DNA of 64,000 nucleotides from Centropus unirufus (lineage: Eukaryota; Chordata; Aves; Cuculiformes; Centropidae). The stretch is from contig VYZI01000018.1 in the NCBI GenBank assembly GCA_013397695.1, forward strand, positions 759,642-823,641, given 5' to 3'. The notes beneath the pieces were generated by a model. That model did no database searches. It was not told the origin of the DNA and saw only the letters and a list, made by a program, of their open reading frames with translations. Both the position numbers and the translations under genes were made by a program. Shown here piece after piece: positions 54,256 through 64,000 of this stretch; position 1 is the stretch's first letter, and every line of letters begins with the position of its first letter.

Positions 54256-55669
54256 CACGTTTAAGGCAAGAGGATCACCCAGATCCCAGTGGGAGCTGAG
54301 GATATTGTGCACTTTCCAGCACAAGGCTACAGCACAGGGTGGCACAAGCTAATTGGGAAAAGGTTTTTGATGAGGATTTTGCTATAAGACTTCCTAGGTA
54401 AATAATGGACACCATTTCTTGTCAGAAACAAACAGAAGCCAGCCTTTGTTGATGAGCACCTTTTTTAATAAGCTTTGTGCGATCCATACTGAAATTAAAA
54501 AGGTTATTTATACCATCAGATAGAAATACTGGATTAAAAAAACATATGAGCTGAAAGGGATCCATTCCACTTGGGGTAGGTTGTTAAAAGGCACGGTCCC
54601 TGCAATGAGAAGCAGGTTGTGACAAGGTATAAGACTACTTCCCAAGCTGCATTTTATGCATTTATGCAGCAGCATGAAGTGAGCTACCTCACCCACGTAT
54701 TTGGGCTCATGTTAAGGTCACAGATGCAACAACCAAAACTCATACCTAAAGGATATACAGCAAATAAGTCATTCCATGAATACATTTGATACAGACATTA
54801 TGGTTTCAGTAAGTGAATTCACACATCCCTGGGAGGTGTTAAAATCTTAGGAATGTTAACAACTGCCTTTCAAACAAATGTGCACTGAACCAACTTCATT
54901 TATACGTAAAAAAATGTGACATGCTCGGTATCATCCCTGTTCCCCTGATAAAGGTATGTATAATTTGATTTCAGATTAAAGTTAGTAGTACACCTTGTCT
55001 CTCCTGTAACAACCTGCTTTGATGCAGGAAAAGCACAGAATCATCGATCCAGTAGGTTTCATTTAGTTTGCCAGTTTAATTTTTAGAAGCACAACTATCT
55101 GTAACTTAAACGACCAAAGGGATCAGATGTAATCTGGTCACTACTAGCAGTCATAACTACCCATACTAGCCTCAAAAAGATTTCTTACACTCTTTTATTT
55201 GGTGTTTCCTTGGAAGGAGAAATGGTTGTTAATACTTTTTCTTGGTTTGTCGTTTTGGAGATTTTGGGGAAGGGGCTTGGATTTTTTTCTTCTCATCTCG
55301 TTGTTCCAAAAGGAAAGGGCTTGTTTGCCATCACGCTCTGTCATTTATGGTCTTTCAGTATGCCCTTCAGAGGAAGAAATAAGTGTTGACACTGATTGAG
55401 AAATTGGGATTAAACTGTTGGTATCATAATTGCCAACCAGTTGAGCAGACAATAAATGGATGAAAAGTGAGAAGACAACTTTGTCTTAGGCATACTATAT
55501 CTCAGTCTCCTCTAGTTTCCTCAGATGGAATCCATAAAAATGATTGAATTTTTGAATATTTGTGTGTATTTTTTTTTTCAATTCAAAGGAGCTGATCTCT
55601 TTTAAAATAGGTAAAATTGTGAAAATAGTGAAAAATTCCTCTGCTCTTGTCTTCAGCAGTAATGCTCCA

Positions 55670-55878
55670 TTAGAAGAGCAATTGTGAAAATTCAAAAGAT
55701 GGGGAAAAGGGAAGATTTGTAGGGACTGACTTGATGATTTGGCTATCAGAGAAACTGTCCTTTGATACTGAAGCTGTTGGTTGCTGTTGACTGTCTAAGG
55801 CAGTCTCTGTAGAGACAGGAGTTATAGTGATGGTCCCTTCTCTTCTACTGGTGGTTGTTTCACTTTGGGGAGCAAACT
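55670..55878 (-). other. Candidate Ser/Thr-rich terminal exon, product unknown
   Basis: On the minus strand, a pyrimidine-rich acceptor (CTCTCTCACTTGGTTTACTC followed by CAG) ends just before 55878, and an open frame runs 209 nt to a TAA stop at 55670. The predicted segment is unusually rich in Ser, Thr and Gln, for example APQSETTTSRREGTITITP and ETALDSQQQPTASVSK, which resembles mucin-like extracellular linkers or disordered regions. No domain is recognisable, and no AATAAA is seen soon after the stop. Such a bias can arise by chance in one frame, so confidence is low. Confidence 0.2.
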
Positions 55879-57402
55879 CTGGAGTAAACCAAGTGAGAGA
55901 GTTTTGATGGCAGCAGCGGTATATGGCCACTTTATGGACATTCCTACTCACTTCAAAGGCCTATCATTTCACAGGGACACCATTCATTCAGGTTCAGTAA
56001 GCCTTCCGTACTCTGGCAAGAGTAAATACTCTAAGCCAAAGAACTCCTCCAGAAGAAGGTGAGATTCCCTCTGATTTTCTCCACAGCTTTCACAATAGCA
56101 AGGGAACGCTGGAAATGTTTTCTGTTCTGCCATTTTTGAGAGAGTGCCCATTAGCAAGTCCCACGTTCTCCTACCCCTTGCCCCACTCATGTACTCTAGT
56201 GCACGTTTTGGGGAAAAAAAAAAATCCTTAAAAAGTAGAACTTGCATATAATTTTTTCCACAGTATCTTTTGGGCAGTGATAAGCTTTATTTTCCTAGTG
56301 TGGATGCCCATGTCAGTATTATCAGAAGGACTAAACCAAACCCTTCTTCAGACGTCTTGACACAGATCTTTCTTCTCCTAACATCATAGCAAGGTACCAG
56401 TTGTACTTTCTGCAATTTTAAGTTTAATCTGAAAGTCTACTGCCACAGTTCTAGTGCCCCTGAAAGCAGGAAACAATTAGTTTCATAGCCTACCCCTTGG
56501 GATGGCAGCTTACCTGTCCTTCTGTGCATTAGTATCTGTACATCCTTCCCATCCTGCTTATCTTTATACTAGGATACCTCTGAAAACCTCTTCTGGGCAC
56601 ACAGCCTTTGCAAAAGGTTGGGCAGTAGTATCTCAAAGCTGGTTCTTGTGCACCTGAGAGACCTTCACCAGTTCCTTTATCTTTGCTGTTTAGTTCATTC
56701 AGGCACCTCAGAGTGGGCAGATCCCAGAACTGTGAGAGTCTGCACGGTGATATGGGTCAGGCTCATCTGGACCAACCTCTACCAGAGCAAGCTGCCAGCA
56801 GCAGCTTTGGGCTGGGCAGCATAGAGAAGAACTTGGCCCTTGCTCTGCCCTGGAGTCACCCTCAGAATTTCCAATGACAGTATCTTCTAAAGGCTCTAAT
56901 TCTTCTTAAACCTTGTGTAATTCAACATCAAAGTTCATATCCAGCTGCGCTCACTTTCGCTTTTTTCCTTCTTTAGATCCAAATCTGTCACTAACTGCAT
57001 TTTTAACTTTTTCAAGTTCTTGGATCTTTTGAAGTGTCACTATGCCTGTGTTCCCCACAGCCTATTCCCCAACCTGCTTTGCACTGCTATCAAGGACTGA
57101 GAGATCCTTTGTCCCAAATCCTCAAAGGGATATTTCAGTTCTTTCTTTATCCATTTCTGAGACAGTTCTGTCCCTTGGCCTGTGCACTTCTTAATTTACT
57201 CTTAGTATTCAATGCATTTTTCTATGGGCACTTAAAATTCACTCTTAACTTGCCTTATTTCAATCAACATTCACACAGGGACACTTGCATGTGTCTTGAA
57301 TTGTCATTTTATTAAAACCCTTTGCTCCTTTACCATTTCAATTACCATTTTGTGTAATACCATTTGCATTTGCATGGTACCTTCACCCATAAAAGACAAA
57401 AG

Positions 57403-57452
57403 TTTTTATCCCCTTTTAACAGATGAGTAAAATGGAATCAGAGAGATTAGAA
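57403..57452 (+). mobile_element. MIR/L2-type relic
   Basis: The run TTTTTATCCCC, TTTTAACAGATGAGTAAAAT, GGAATCAGAGAGATTAG follows, in order, the well-known L2/MIR 3' text 'TATTATCCCCATTTTACAGATGAGGAAACTGAGGCACAGAGAGATTAAG'. The copy is diverged but collinear. It is a fossil with no expected activity. Confidence 0.6.
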
Positions 57453-58206
57453 AGATATCTTTGGAGCTAAATATATCTATATAGTCTCCAATGGGTGAAT
57501 TTAATTGCACTGGAGGAAAATACTGTAAGCACAATGGATTGACATATAAATCAAAGTGATATAAGCCACAGATCTGAATGATGAAACTTTAACTTGAATA
57601 ACTGCTTTTAAGCTTGGTTTGAATTTGCATTTTTCATTGTTATTCTAAAAATGTTTGCTCTCACTGGTGTGCATAATCATTCAAAATTTCAACTGCATGT
57701 AGCCTTTTTTCCAGGTGGATATTTCTTGGTATGTACTGTTCATATATGTGTTTATTTAAGCAGAAAATTTAACATATAGTTATTCAAATTCTATGGTAGG
57801 AATCTTAACTTGCATTAGAAAATAGCTTACTACATCATCGATTTTAGTAGATAGGAGATTTTATTTTTTTTTTTTTATCAAGCTGAATATATAAGTATAG
57901 CTGTCAGACTGAGATTTAAAAAATATGCTACTAGTAAACTTTTTTGGCCTACGTATCCAATAGTGCCTTTTATTAAAACATATATTAGCATTGTATTAGT
58001 ACTAACTACACATAGTGACCTGTAAACTTGTTGTTATAAAAGAGGTTTTAGGACTCCAAATCTGCAGTAGAGGCATAATGAGATTTTTAAAACTGCACCC
58101 ACCGGCAATCAGGTCCCTCCTTCCAAAGAAATCAATGGATACAAAGTAACCTGTAGGCAGTCTTGAAAATTCCTAGAGACATCTGATTGCAAATGTTCTC
58201 AAAAAC

Positions 58207-58454
58207 CTGTACTAGGGACCCTTAATTTCTTTAACTGGTTGAGTTGCTCCTCGCTTTTGTGTCTATTCATGGATTTTGAAATACCAAAATAGGCGGTTCT
58301 TTTCAACCTAAAATTGCTTCCATTTCTATGAATGACTTCTTTGGAAAAGAAGTTCCTACTCTCTCTACTTCTGCTGAACTGCAGCACAAAGTCATTTGAC
58401 CAAAAGCTTTTTCTGCAATCCTGAAAACGCTTACAGAAGAGGCCATCATCTGCT
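58207..58454 (-). other. Candidate coding exon, product unknown
   Basis: On the minus strand the sequence CTATATTTATCTTTACAACAG is a very good splice acceptor ending just before 58454. An open frame then runs 248 nt to CAG|GTTTTT (a weak donor) at 58207, with a TGA six bases further on. The predicted segment is basic and Ser-rich (SRSRESRNFFSKEVIHRNG, then NRHKSEEQLNQLKKL). The part of the frame upstream of the acceptor is hydrophobic AT-derived noise, so composition changes at the splice site as expected for a real exon. I recognise no family; it may be chance or an alternative non-coding exon. Confidence 0.22.
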
Positions 58455-58879
58455 CTGTTGTAAAGATAAATATAGAAAATATAGTTCATCAGTAGCACTT
58501 TATGTATGTTGTTAATAAAATTACTGAGATAATGCAAAAATATAAAATGTTTCAGTGATTCTGCATATAATTTAAAAAGTAACATTTTTCAAACCATTAA
58601 CATGTGTTGGGTACTTCTTAATTAAACATGGTTTTGTTTAGCAGCAAATTGTAGTAAGCGTAATCTTAGTGCATGCTTGCACCACACATAATTTCACATT
58701 AAATTTTAAATTGTTTTAAGATTCTTTTATATGAATATACATATATGACTTCTTTTGAAATCTATTTTTGTAATCTACTCTTCTGTTCAGCTTGCAGCAC
58801 ACCTCAGGAAGCACTTCAGACTTTCTCAGCCCTGGTTTCTGTACATAGTTGTGGAAACCCTAGAATAATAAGAAGAGAA

Positions 58880-59561
58880 AGACTGGGTGGAAAGCTGCCT
58901 AGAGGAAAAGGACCTGGGGGTGTTGGTTGACAGCTGACTGAACATGAGCCAGCAGCGTGCCCAGGTGGCCAAGAAGGCCAATGGCATCTTGGCCTGGATC
59001 AGAAACAACATGGCCAGCAGGTCCAGGGAGGTGATTCTGCCCCTGGACTCGGCACTGGTGAGGCCGCACCTGAATCCTGTGTACAGTTCTGGGCCCCTCA
59101 CTACAAGAAGGATGTTGAGGTTCTGGAGCGTGTCCAGGGAGGGGCAACAAAGCTGGTGAAGGGGCTGGAGAACAAGTCTTACGAGGAGCAGCTGTGGGAG
59201 CTGGGGTTGTTTAGCCTGGAGGAAACTGAGGGGGAGACCGTACAACTGCCTACAGCTGCCTGAGAGGAGGTTGTGGAGAGGTGGGTGCTGGTTTCTTCTC
59301 CCAAGTGACAGGTGATAGGGCAAGGGGGAATGGCATTAAGCTCCACCAGGGGAGGTTCAGGCTGGATATTAGGAAAAATTTTTTTACTGAGAAGGTCATC
59401 AGGTTCTGGAACAGGCTGCCCCGGGAGATGGAGGAATCACCGCGCCTGGATGTATTTAAAAGACAGATAGATGAGGTGCTTGGGGATATAGTTTAGTGGC
59501 AGACTCAATGATCTCGGAGGTCTCTTCCAACCTGGCCATTCTATGATTCCATGATTCAATG
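58880..59561 (+). mobile_element. CR1 LINE, 5'-truncated copy
   Basis: The copy follows the avian CR1 3' end closely. It opens with GGACCTGGGGGTGTTGGTTG, continues through the ACATGAGCCAGCAG and GAGGCCGCACCTGAAT blocks and the TGGATATTAGGAAAAATTT block, and closes with the 3' tail CTATGATTCCATGATTCAAT. It is about 680 bp of an element about 4.5 kb long, which is normal because CR1 insertions are nearly always cut short at the 5' end. Small deletions near 59073 and 59215-59260 break the frame. Target-site duplications are usually absent in CR1 and none is evident. The copy is moderately diverged and inactive. Confidence 0.95.
58908..59496 (+). pseudogene. CR1 ORF2 (reverse transcriptase) C-terminal remnant
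   Basis: The translated pieces match the end of the CR1 ORF2 protein. KDLGVLVDS is followed by an in-frame TGA (58935-58937), then [20 protein letters not shown] and [18 protein letters not shown] one-base loss near 59073 shifts the frame. A later piece from 59281 reads FFSQVTGDRARGNGIKLHQG, then FRLDIRKNFFTEKVI and WNRLPREMEESPRLDVFKRQ, ending in GDIV and a TAG at 59494-59496, the expected position of the ORF2 stop. The catalytic part of the reverse transcriptase and the endonuclease domain are absent through 5' truncation. No function remains. Confidence 0.92.
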
Positions 59562-59723
59562 AGCCCTCTTGAAGCCCCTGATAGCAGCACACTCACTGTC
59601 TAATTCCTCAGCACTTTTCCGTGTGGGTGGTTCTGCTATTTCTTATCCTCTAACCAGGCTTTTATTAAAAAATTTTGAGCAAGTTTTTCAGACCCTAGAT
59701 CTTTCCCCAACTAAATCAAAATA

Positions 59724-59752
59724 TTTTTTTTTTATTTTTTTTTTTTAAAAAA
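59724..59752 (+). repeat. T-rich/A tract (T7-T3-A-T12-A6)
   Basis: A near-continuous T run interrupted once by A passes directly into six A (59735-59752 is T12A6). It separates the CR1 region from the GC-richer block that follows. Confidence 0.85.
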
Positions 59753-59756
59753 GCAA

Positions 59757-60690
59757 TTTTCTGTGGGATCTGAGAAGGCAGATGGGCCTGCAGCCAAACC
59801 ACTACTTCAGGCCATGGTAGCTGCTGGCCTGGGGTCCAGGTGGTCCTAGCAGCACAAAACCAATGTGTGCTTCTGACAGGCCATGTCCTAAGGGGCCCAT
59901 TCCTATTGCAGACTTGTCTTTTTTTCACTCTCCAGGATCCGGGTAGCAGCTGTGTAAGGCCTGACCTTAAGCACCCTTCTCACTAAGGCCAAAGAGCAAT
60001 TCTGCTGAGGGTTCATGAGCAAGACAAGTACACCGTAATTAATATAACAGAGAACTCGTACCGCCGCCTCATTTATCCCACACGTCCCTACACGTGATGG
60101 CTGGGGACCTTGCAGCCTGTGTGTGTAGGTGGGAAGAGGACTAGGGGAGAGGCCTCAGTAGAGTTGACCTCCCCAGGGAGGCTCTGCCCCCAGCTGCCAC
60201 TTTGTTGGGAGGGGCCTGGTGCCCATTGCCTGTCCTACAAAGGGAGAGGGTAGCACTGGGTCAGCTGGGTCCCTCTGTACACCTGAGGTGTTACTGCAGG
60301 GTCTGTGCTGGGGGTGTTCCAATCTCTCCAGTCCCTGCGCTAACACACATCCAGGGGCTTGGCCACGAAGGAGAGCTGGTGCCTGTAGACATCATGTTGT
60401 TAAGCAGAGTTAATGTGTTGAGTCCATCTGCTCTCTTGACTAAGCAATGGTGGGAAAATGTCTATGGTGCAGGTGATCTCTCGTGACCACAGTTGTTTCT
60501 ATAGTGGTCGTTGGAGCCACACCTGCAAGGCTATATATGGTAGTTCTTTGCCAAAAGTTGTCGTCTTTGCCAGGAGATGCTGAGGCAGACTTCTGCACCA
60601 AGAGCCATACGACAGGGCAAAGGTGGATTCAGCCACACTCATCTGAGTTCTTTACTATAAACAACCACATGTCAAGAGCTTCGCTTAACC
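59757..60690. other. GC-richer block of unknown origin
   Basis: About 930 bases are clearly richer in G and C than either flank, starting right after an AT homopolymer tract and ending in AT-rich sequence. ORFs of up to 94 codons on both strands show no domains. The block contains stretches such as GAGGGTAGCACTGGGTCAGC and CACGTCCCTACACGTGATGG (two CACGT cores). Possibilities are an old LTR or other unrecognised repeat, a non-coding exon, or simple compositional variation. I cannot choose between them. Confidence 0.35.
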
Positions 60691-62163
60691 TTTTATGACA
60701 TAAAGACCAGAAAACACTTCCTACCAAAGAACACTTCTTTTGTAGTGTGAAAATTATCATGCAGAGTACAAAGAAAAGTAGACATTTCAGTTTGACATTC
60801 TAAGCATTATTGCTTCAATTCTAACTGGTAATTTTAAATAATTTCCATTTTATTCTAAAGAATGAAGTTTCAAGAGCTTTAAGAAAGAAATGTTTCATTT
60901 CTGAATCAAAGGAAATGTTTCATTATGTTAATCCTTTCCCATTATTTTTTCACTTTCTGCTTTCTTTTGCTTGCTGCAAATGCGAACACTTTTTTCTTTT
61001 GTTTCAGGTTAATCCAATACAATTTTCATTTTGACAGCTCTTTGAGCAAATCACAGTATCTGTTATTTATACAGCTCTGACTGTTAAAGCAGTAAGTGAT
61101 ATTCGCTGCTCACCACTATGAGGACAAATTAAAGCCCTAATCCTGTAAAGACCTACCTATTTTTATGGGTAGAACTGCTTACTGAGCATAAAGTTAATCA
61201 CGTTAAGCTTGTAAAGCACTAGAGATCCTTGAATAGAAAACATTAGAGATGTGCAAAGGAGTGTTTTGACTTTCAAACACTTCTCCCTGTCTCTGCCTTT
61301 TCCTGCTGACGGATGGGGGAGGACTCTTCCAAAATGAATTAAAAGAATTTTTTAGTTAGAATCTCACTTCCATGTATTTTCTTTCATTTTATGCAGAGAC
61401 CATATTCTTGTTATTAGCTGTATTTTAGTTAAAAATAGTAACTGCCTACTCAACTGAATTGCAGATATTTTATTCTGACCCTTCATTTTAAAATATCATA
61501 TCAATGGAATGGGTAAGACATGTAGAAGATTACTGCTCACCTTAATTCAAAAGGTCCTCTGAGGAAAGGTTTGGGTTTTTTTACAGCTGGGATAATGTTC
61601 TCTTGCTCTCCTTTCTCTTTCTCTGTTCTCTTCAGGACCAGATCTTGGAGCTACTGACCAAACAAAAAGACATTGTGTTCTTTGCTAAACCTATTCTTTG
61701 TGTCCTCTCCCACCTCAAGTGCCTAAGAGCATGCCACTGCTGTAGACTTCACTCAGCATCATAGCTCAGGTAACACTTTTCATTCTTTTTCATATATGGG
61801 AAAAAAATCATACACCAGTTTGAGAATGCTTTACATTCAAACAAGTGAGACAGACTGATAGGCTTACTCTCAATTCCACCTCAATCAGAGATTGAAATGC
61901 ATTTTTTTGGAAATATATGCTAAAGGGCTGAACCTTCATATGGATGGTACCAGGCAGGTCTGCAATGCCAGAGTGTCACTTGTGCAAAGCTAATATTGCA
62001 GGGAAGATGTAATACAACTCAGGGAAAAAGCGGTATTTTATGCTTAGGACGGAAATCCATGTTTAGACATGTGTTGGAGTTGCTCATCATTGTTTACCAT
62101 TTTGGGCATTCGAAGGTTAAATTCGGCTCTAGCAATGTAGGTCCTCAGCTAGCATGGCTCCAA
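60691..62163. other. Non-coding stretch, nothing recognised
   Basis: AT-rich sequence with short chance ORFs and no known repeat or motif cluster. Confidence 0.5.
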
Positions 62164-62370
62164 AGGCTTGTCTTTATTACCTCCGCAGCTATGCCAGACT
62201 AGCCTGGCTGGCAGAGGCCCTGGTACAGATTCAAGACATACTGACAGAAGGAATTTTTTGGCTGGTATAGCTACACCACATTCCTGACTGACATAAATAA
62301 AGACAGCATTTTTCTGCTGACATAGCTGAGCACACGGAAGAGGTCTGCCAGCATAGCTAAGAGAACTGGA
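62164..62370. mobile_element. Probable relic of an ancient non-autonomous DNA transposon
   Basis: A segment beginning GGCTTGTCTTTATTA contains AGCTATGCCAG at 62187-62197 and then three reversed, related motifs: CTGGTATAGCT (62262-62272), CTGACATAGCT (62317-62327) and CCAGCATAGCT (62348-62358). Repeated TATAGCT/CATAGCT and AGCTATGCC units after a GGCTTGTCTACACTA-like start are a pattern I associate with old hAT-type non-autonomous elements in reptile and bird genomes. The repeat structure is directly visible; the family name is from memory and uncertain. Confidence 0.35.
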
Positions 62371-64000
62371 AGTTTAAAAGTTTGGAAAAAAAAAAATATC
62401 TGTCATGATTGGTCCAGAAATCTTGACAATCTGAAGGTGAAGGCTCCAGAATCACAAAACAATTTTTTAAAAAATCAAATATTATATTTTTTAAAATCTC
62501 ATTATTTGCAGTAATGGGGGTGGACAAGTCATGATTTATGTTTTCTTTCAACTGAAATATTGCTGCTTGATTCATGTGAGCCCTTCTCTTGTACCCTGAA
62601 ACCACTGCAGTGTAGTCATATGTTGACACAAGTCTGTTCCAGCAGGAGCAGAGTGTAAACAGCATATAACAATTGCTTAAATACTCAAACATTTTTTTTG
62701 GTCCTTCTTCCTGGTACATTTTAGGAAATAAAATAGTACTGGTACCTCATTTCTTAAATACTCTTAGTACTGCTTTATTAAAAAGCAAGAGGTTCTTTTA
62801 ATTAAAAATTGATGATACAGCATGTCAGGCAAAAAAAAAAAAAAACAACAGAAAAAATATCTTTCTTTAAATCCACAAAGCATATCACTAGCAACAATCC
62901 TAATAAAAGCCATCTCAAGACAGAAGATTAAGAGATTTTTCTTAGTATGTAAATATAGAAGAGAAGAAGACATTTAGACATTCAGGTCAGGTTTTCATGT
63001 AAGTAAATATATTCTTTAATTTATTAATGAAGATCAGAATCCTGTTAAAATGTTTATTAAACTGAGCTTCAATATCTTTTGTGTATGTAGCTGAACGTAT
63101 TTTAAAGAGTTAGAAAGTCAATACTTGCAAGATTAAAATAGCATTATTCACTAGTCTGTTACATGGTGACCAAATATGCATTAAAGCCATCATTGTCATG
63201 TTACATAAAATATCTCAATTCAGATGCTGAGATAAATGTATATATTAAAATTTTTAATATTATCAACCAATGACAATAAAAGTAGCAATTAATAATCTTA
63301 TGTATCCATGTTCTGTGGCAAACATCAGTCTTCTAATTTAGTACAGGCTTCAAATTTACTATTCATGGATTTGGAAGAATTTGTATCCATCGGGTTTGCC
63401 ACCGTTGCAAACACCAGCTATCTTCAAACAAGTTAAACCTGTTACCGTACTGCGTGCCCTGAACCTGAGTTTTTCCACACAGATGGAAAAACACACTATG
63501 TTGCTGATTAGGCACTTGAAAGCAATTATATTTTAGAATAACTACAATGTTTTTAAGCCCAGCCTTTTTTGCTCAGAATAGTAATTTTTGTGGCTGAAAT
63601 TTTGCAGTGATTTTATTTATTTATTTTTACATATTGTATTTTTCTACTGTTTTTAACAAGGAAAGATTGAACTTTTTTAAAAAAGTAGATGATACCAATT
63701 ACAGCTTTGAAGCAATTATACACAATTGGCGCTGCAAACAGATCAAGTTCTGTATTCATAACTTTGTCTTAAATCCTTATAAAATAACATTGCAAATGTA
63801 AAACTGTGAGGAAGGCATTGTCATGAGAGTAATTCCTTTATGGTACTTTAGTTTGTATAAAAGCAGCTTTAAGTGAGGTGTTGAGTGAGTCAATAGCTAT
63901 TTAATAGCAATTATCTGTGTATTCCAGTTTGTAAATGTAAGACTGTGCATGTTAGCATATAATATATGGTGTACTTAAATATTTACCTAGCTATTCAAAT
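62371..64000. other. AT-rich non-coding end of window
   Basis: Very AT-rich with A15 at 62831-62845 (no retroposed body in front of it), symmetric T6A6 tracts at 62463-62474 and 63673-63684, and only chance ORFs. No gene is seen running off the window edge. Confidence 0.5.

Noticed and set aside
58826..59323. 165-codon minus-strand open frame, the longest in the window
   Set aside because: It is the antisense of the CR1 LINE copy; the sense strand carries the recognisable ORF2 remnant.
62831..62845. A15 run as a possible retroposed-gene or SINE tail
   Set aside because: No coding remnant, SINE body or target duplication on either side.
1..64000. Search for a novel operon, CRISPR, phage or toxin-type system
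   Set aside because: The window is vertebrate non-coding DNA; there are no clustered ORFs, regular spaced repeats or ribosome-binding sites of the prokaryotic kind.

Overview
This window looks like nuclear DNA from a bird. It is AT-rich and has no long open reading frames: the longest is 165 codons, and it lies antisense inside a repeat. The bird assignment rests on three things: a clear CR1 LINE 3' end on the + strand (about 58880-59560) ending in the ATTCTATG/ATTCCATG-type tail typical of avian CR1; a decayed mariner DNA transposon (31210-32437) of the type known in chicken as Galluhop; and the low density of other repeats. A 133-base run of N (16221-16353) shows it comes from a draft assembly. 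I cannot name the species or chromosome.

I find no complete protein-coding gene, rRNA, tRNA, CRISPR array or bacterial-style operon. The window reads as a gene desert or the inside of a very large intron. Layout: 1-12880 is unremarkable AT-rich DNA with one old CR1 scrap (8165-8230). 12880-13345 is a richer block that may be a conserved regulatory element or a minus-strand exon. 13345-28980 is plain sequence with the assembly gap. 28985-29350 is dense in homeodomain and POU-type sites and is the best enhancer candidate by eye. 31210-32437 is the mariner, whose transposase lies on the minus strand and is broken by stops, frameshifts and a changed catalytic residue. 32438-44200 is plain. 44200-45670 holds two further candidate regulatory blocks. 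49900-58500 contains a CTCF-like site, a short tandem duplication, a GT microsatellite, two short MIR/L2-type relics and three minus-strand ORFs next to plausible splice signals. 58880-59560 is the CR1. 59757-60690 is a GC-richer block of unknown origin. 62164-62370 looks like a relic of an old non-autonomous DNA transposon.

No genes can be shown to work together here. The two well-supported elements (CR1 and mariner) are both inactive copies. Four minus-strand ORFs (12956-13130, 50059-50181, 55670-55878, 58207-58454) sit beside splice-like signals, which is weak evidence that a minus-strand gene spans the window. I recognise none of their products. I found no convincing new biological system; the items for follow-up are the candidate exons, the conserved-looking blocks and a recurrent T(n)A(n) tract pattern.
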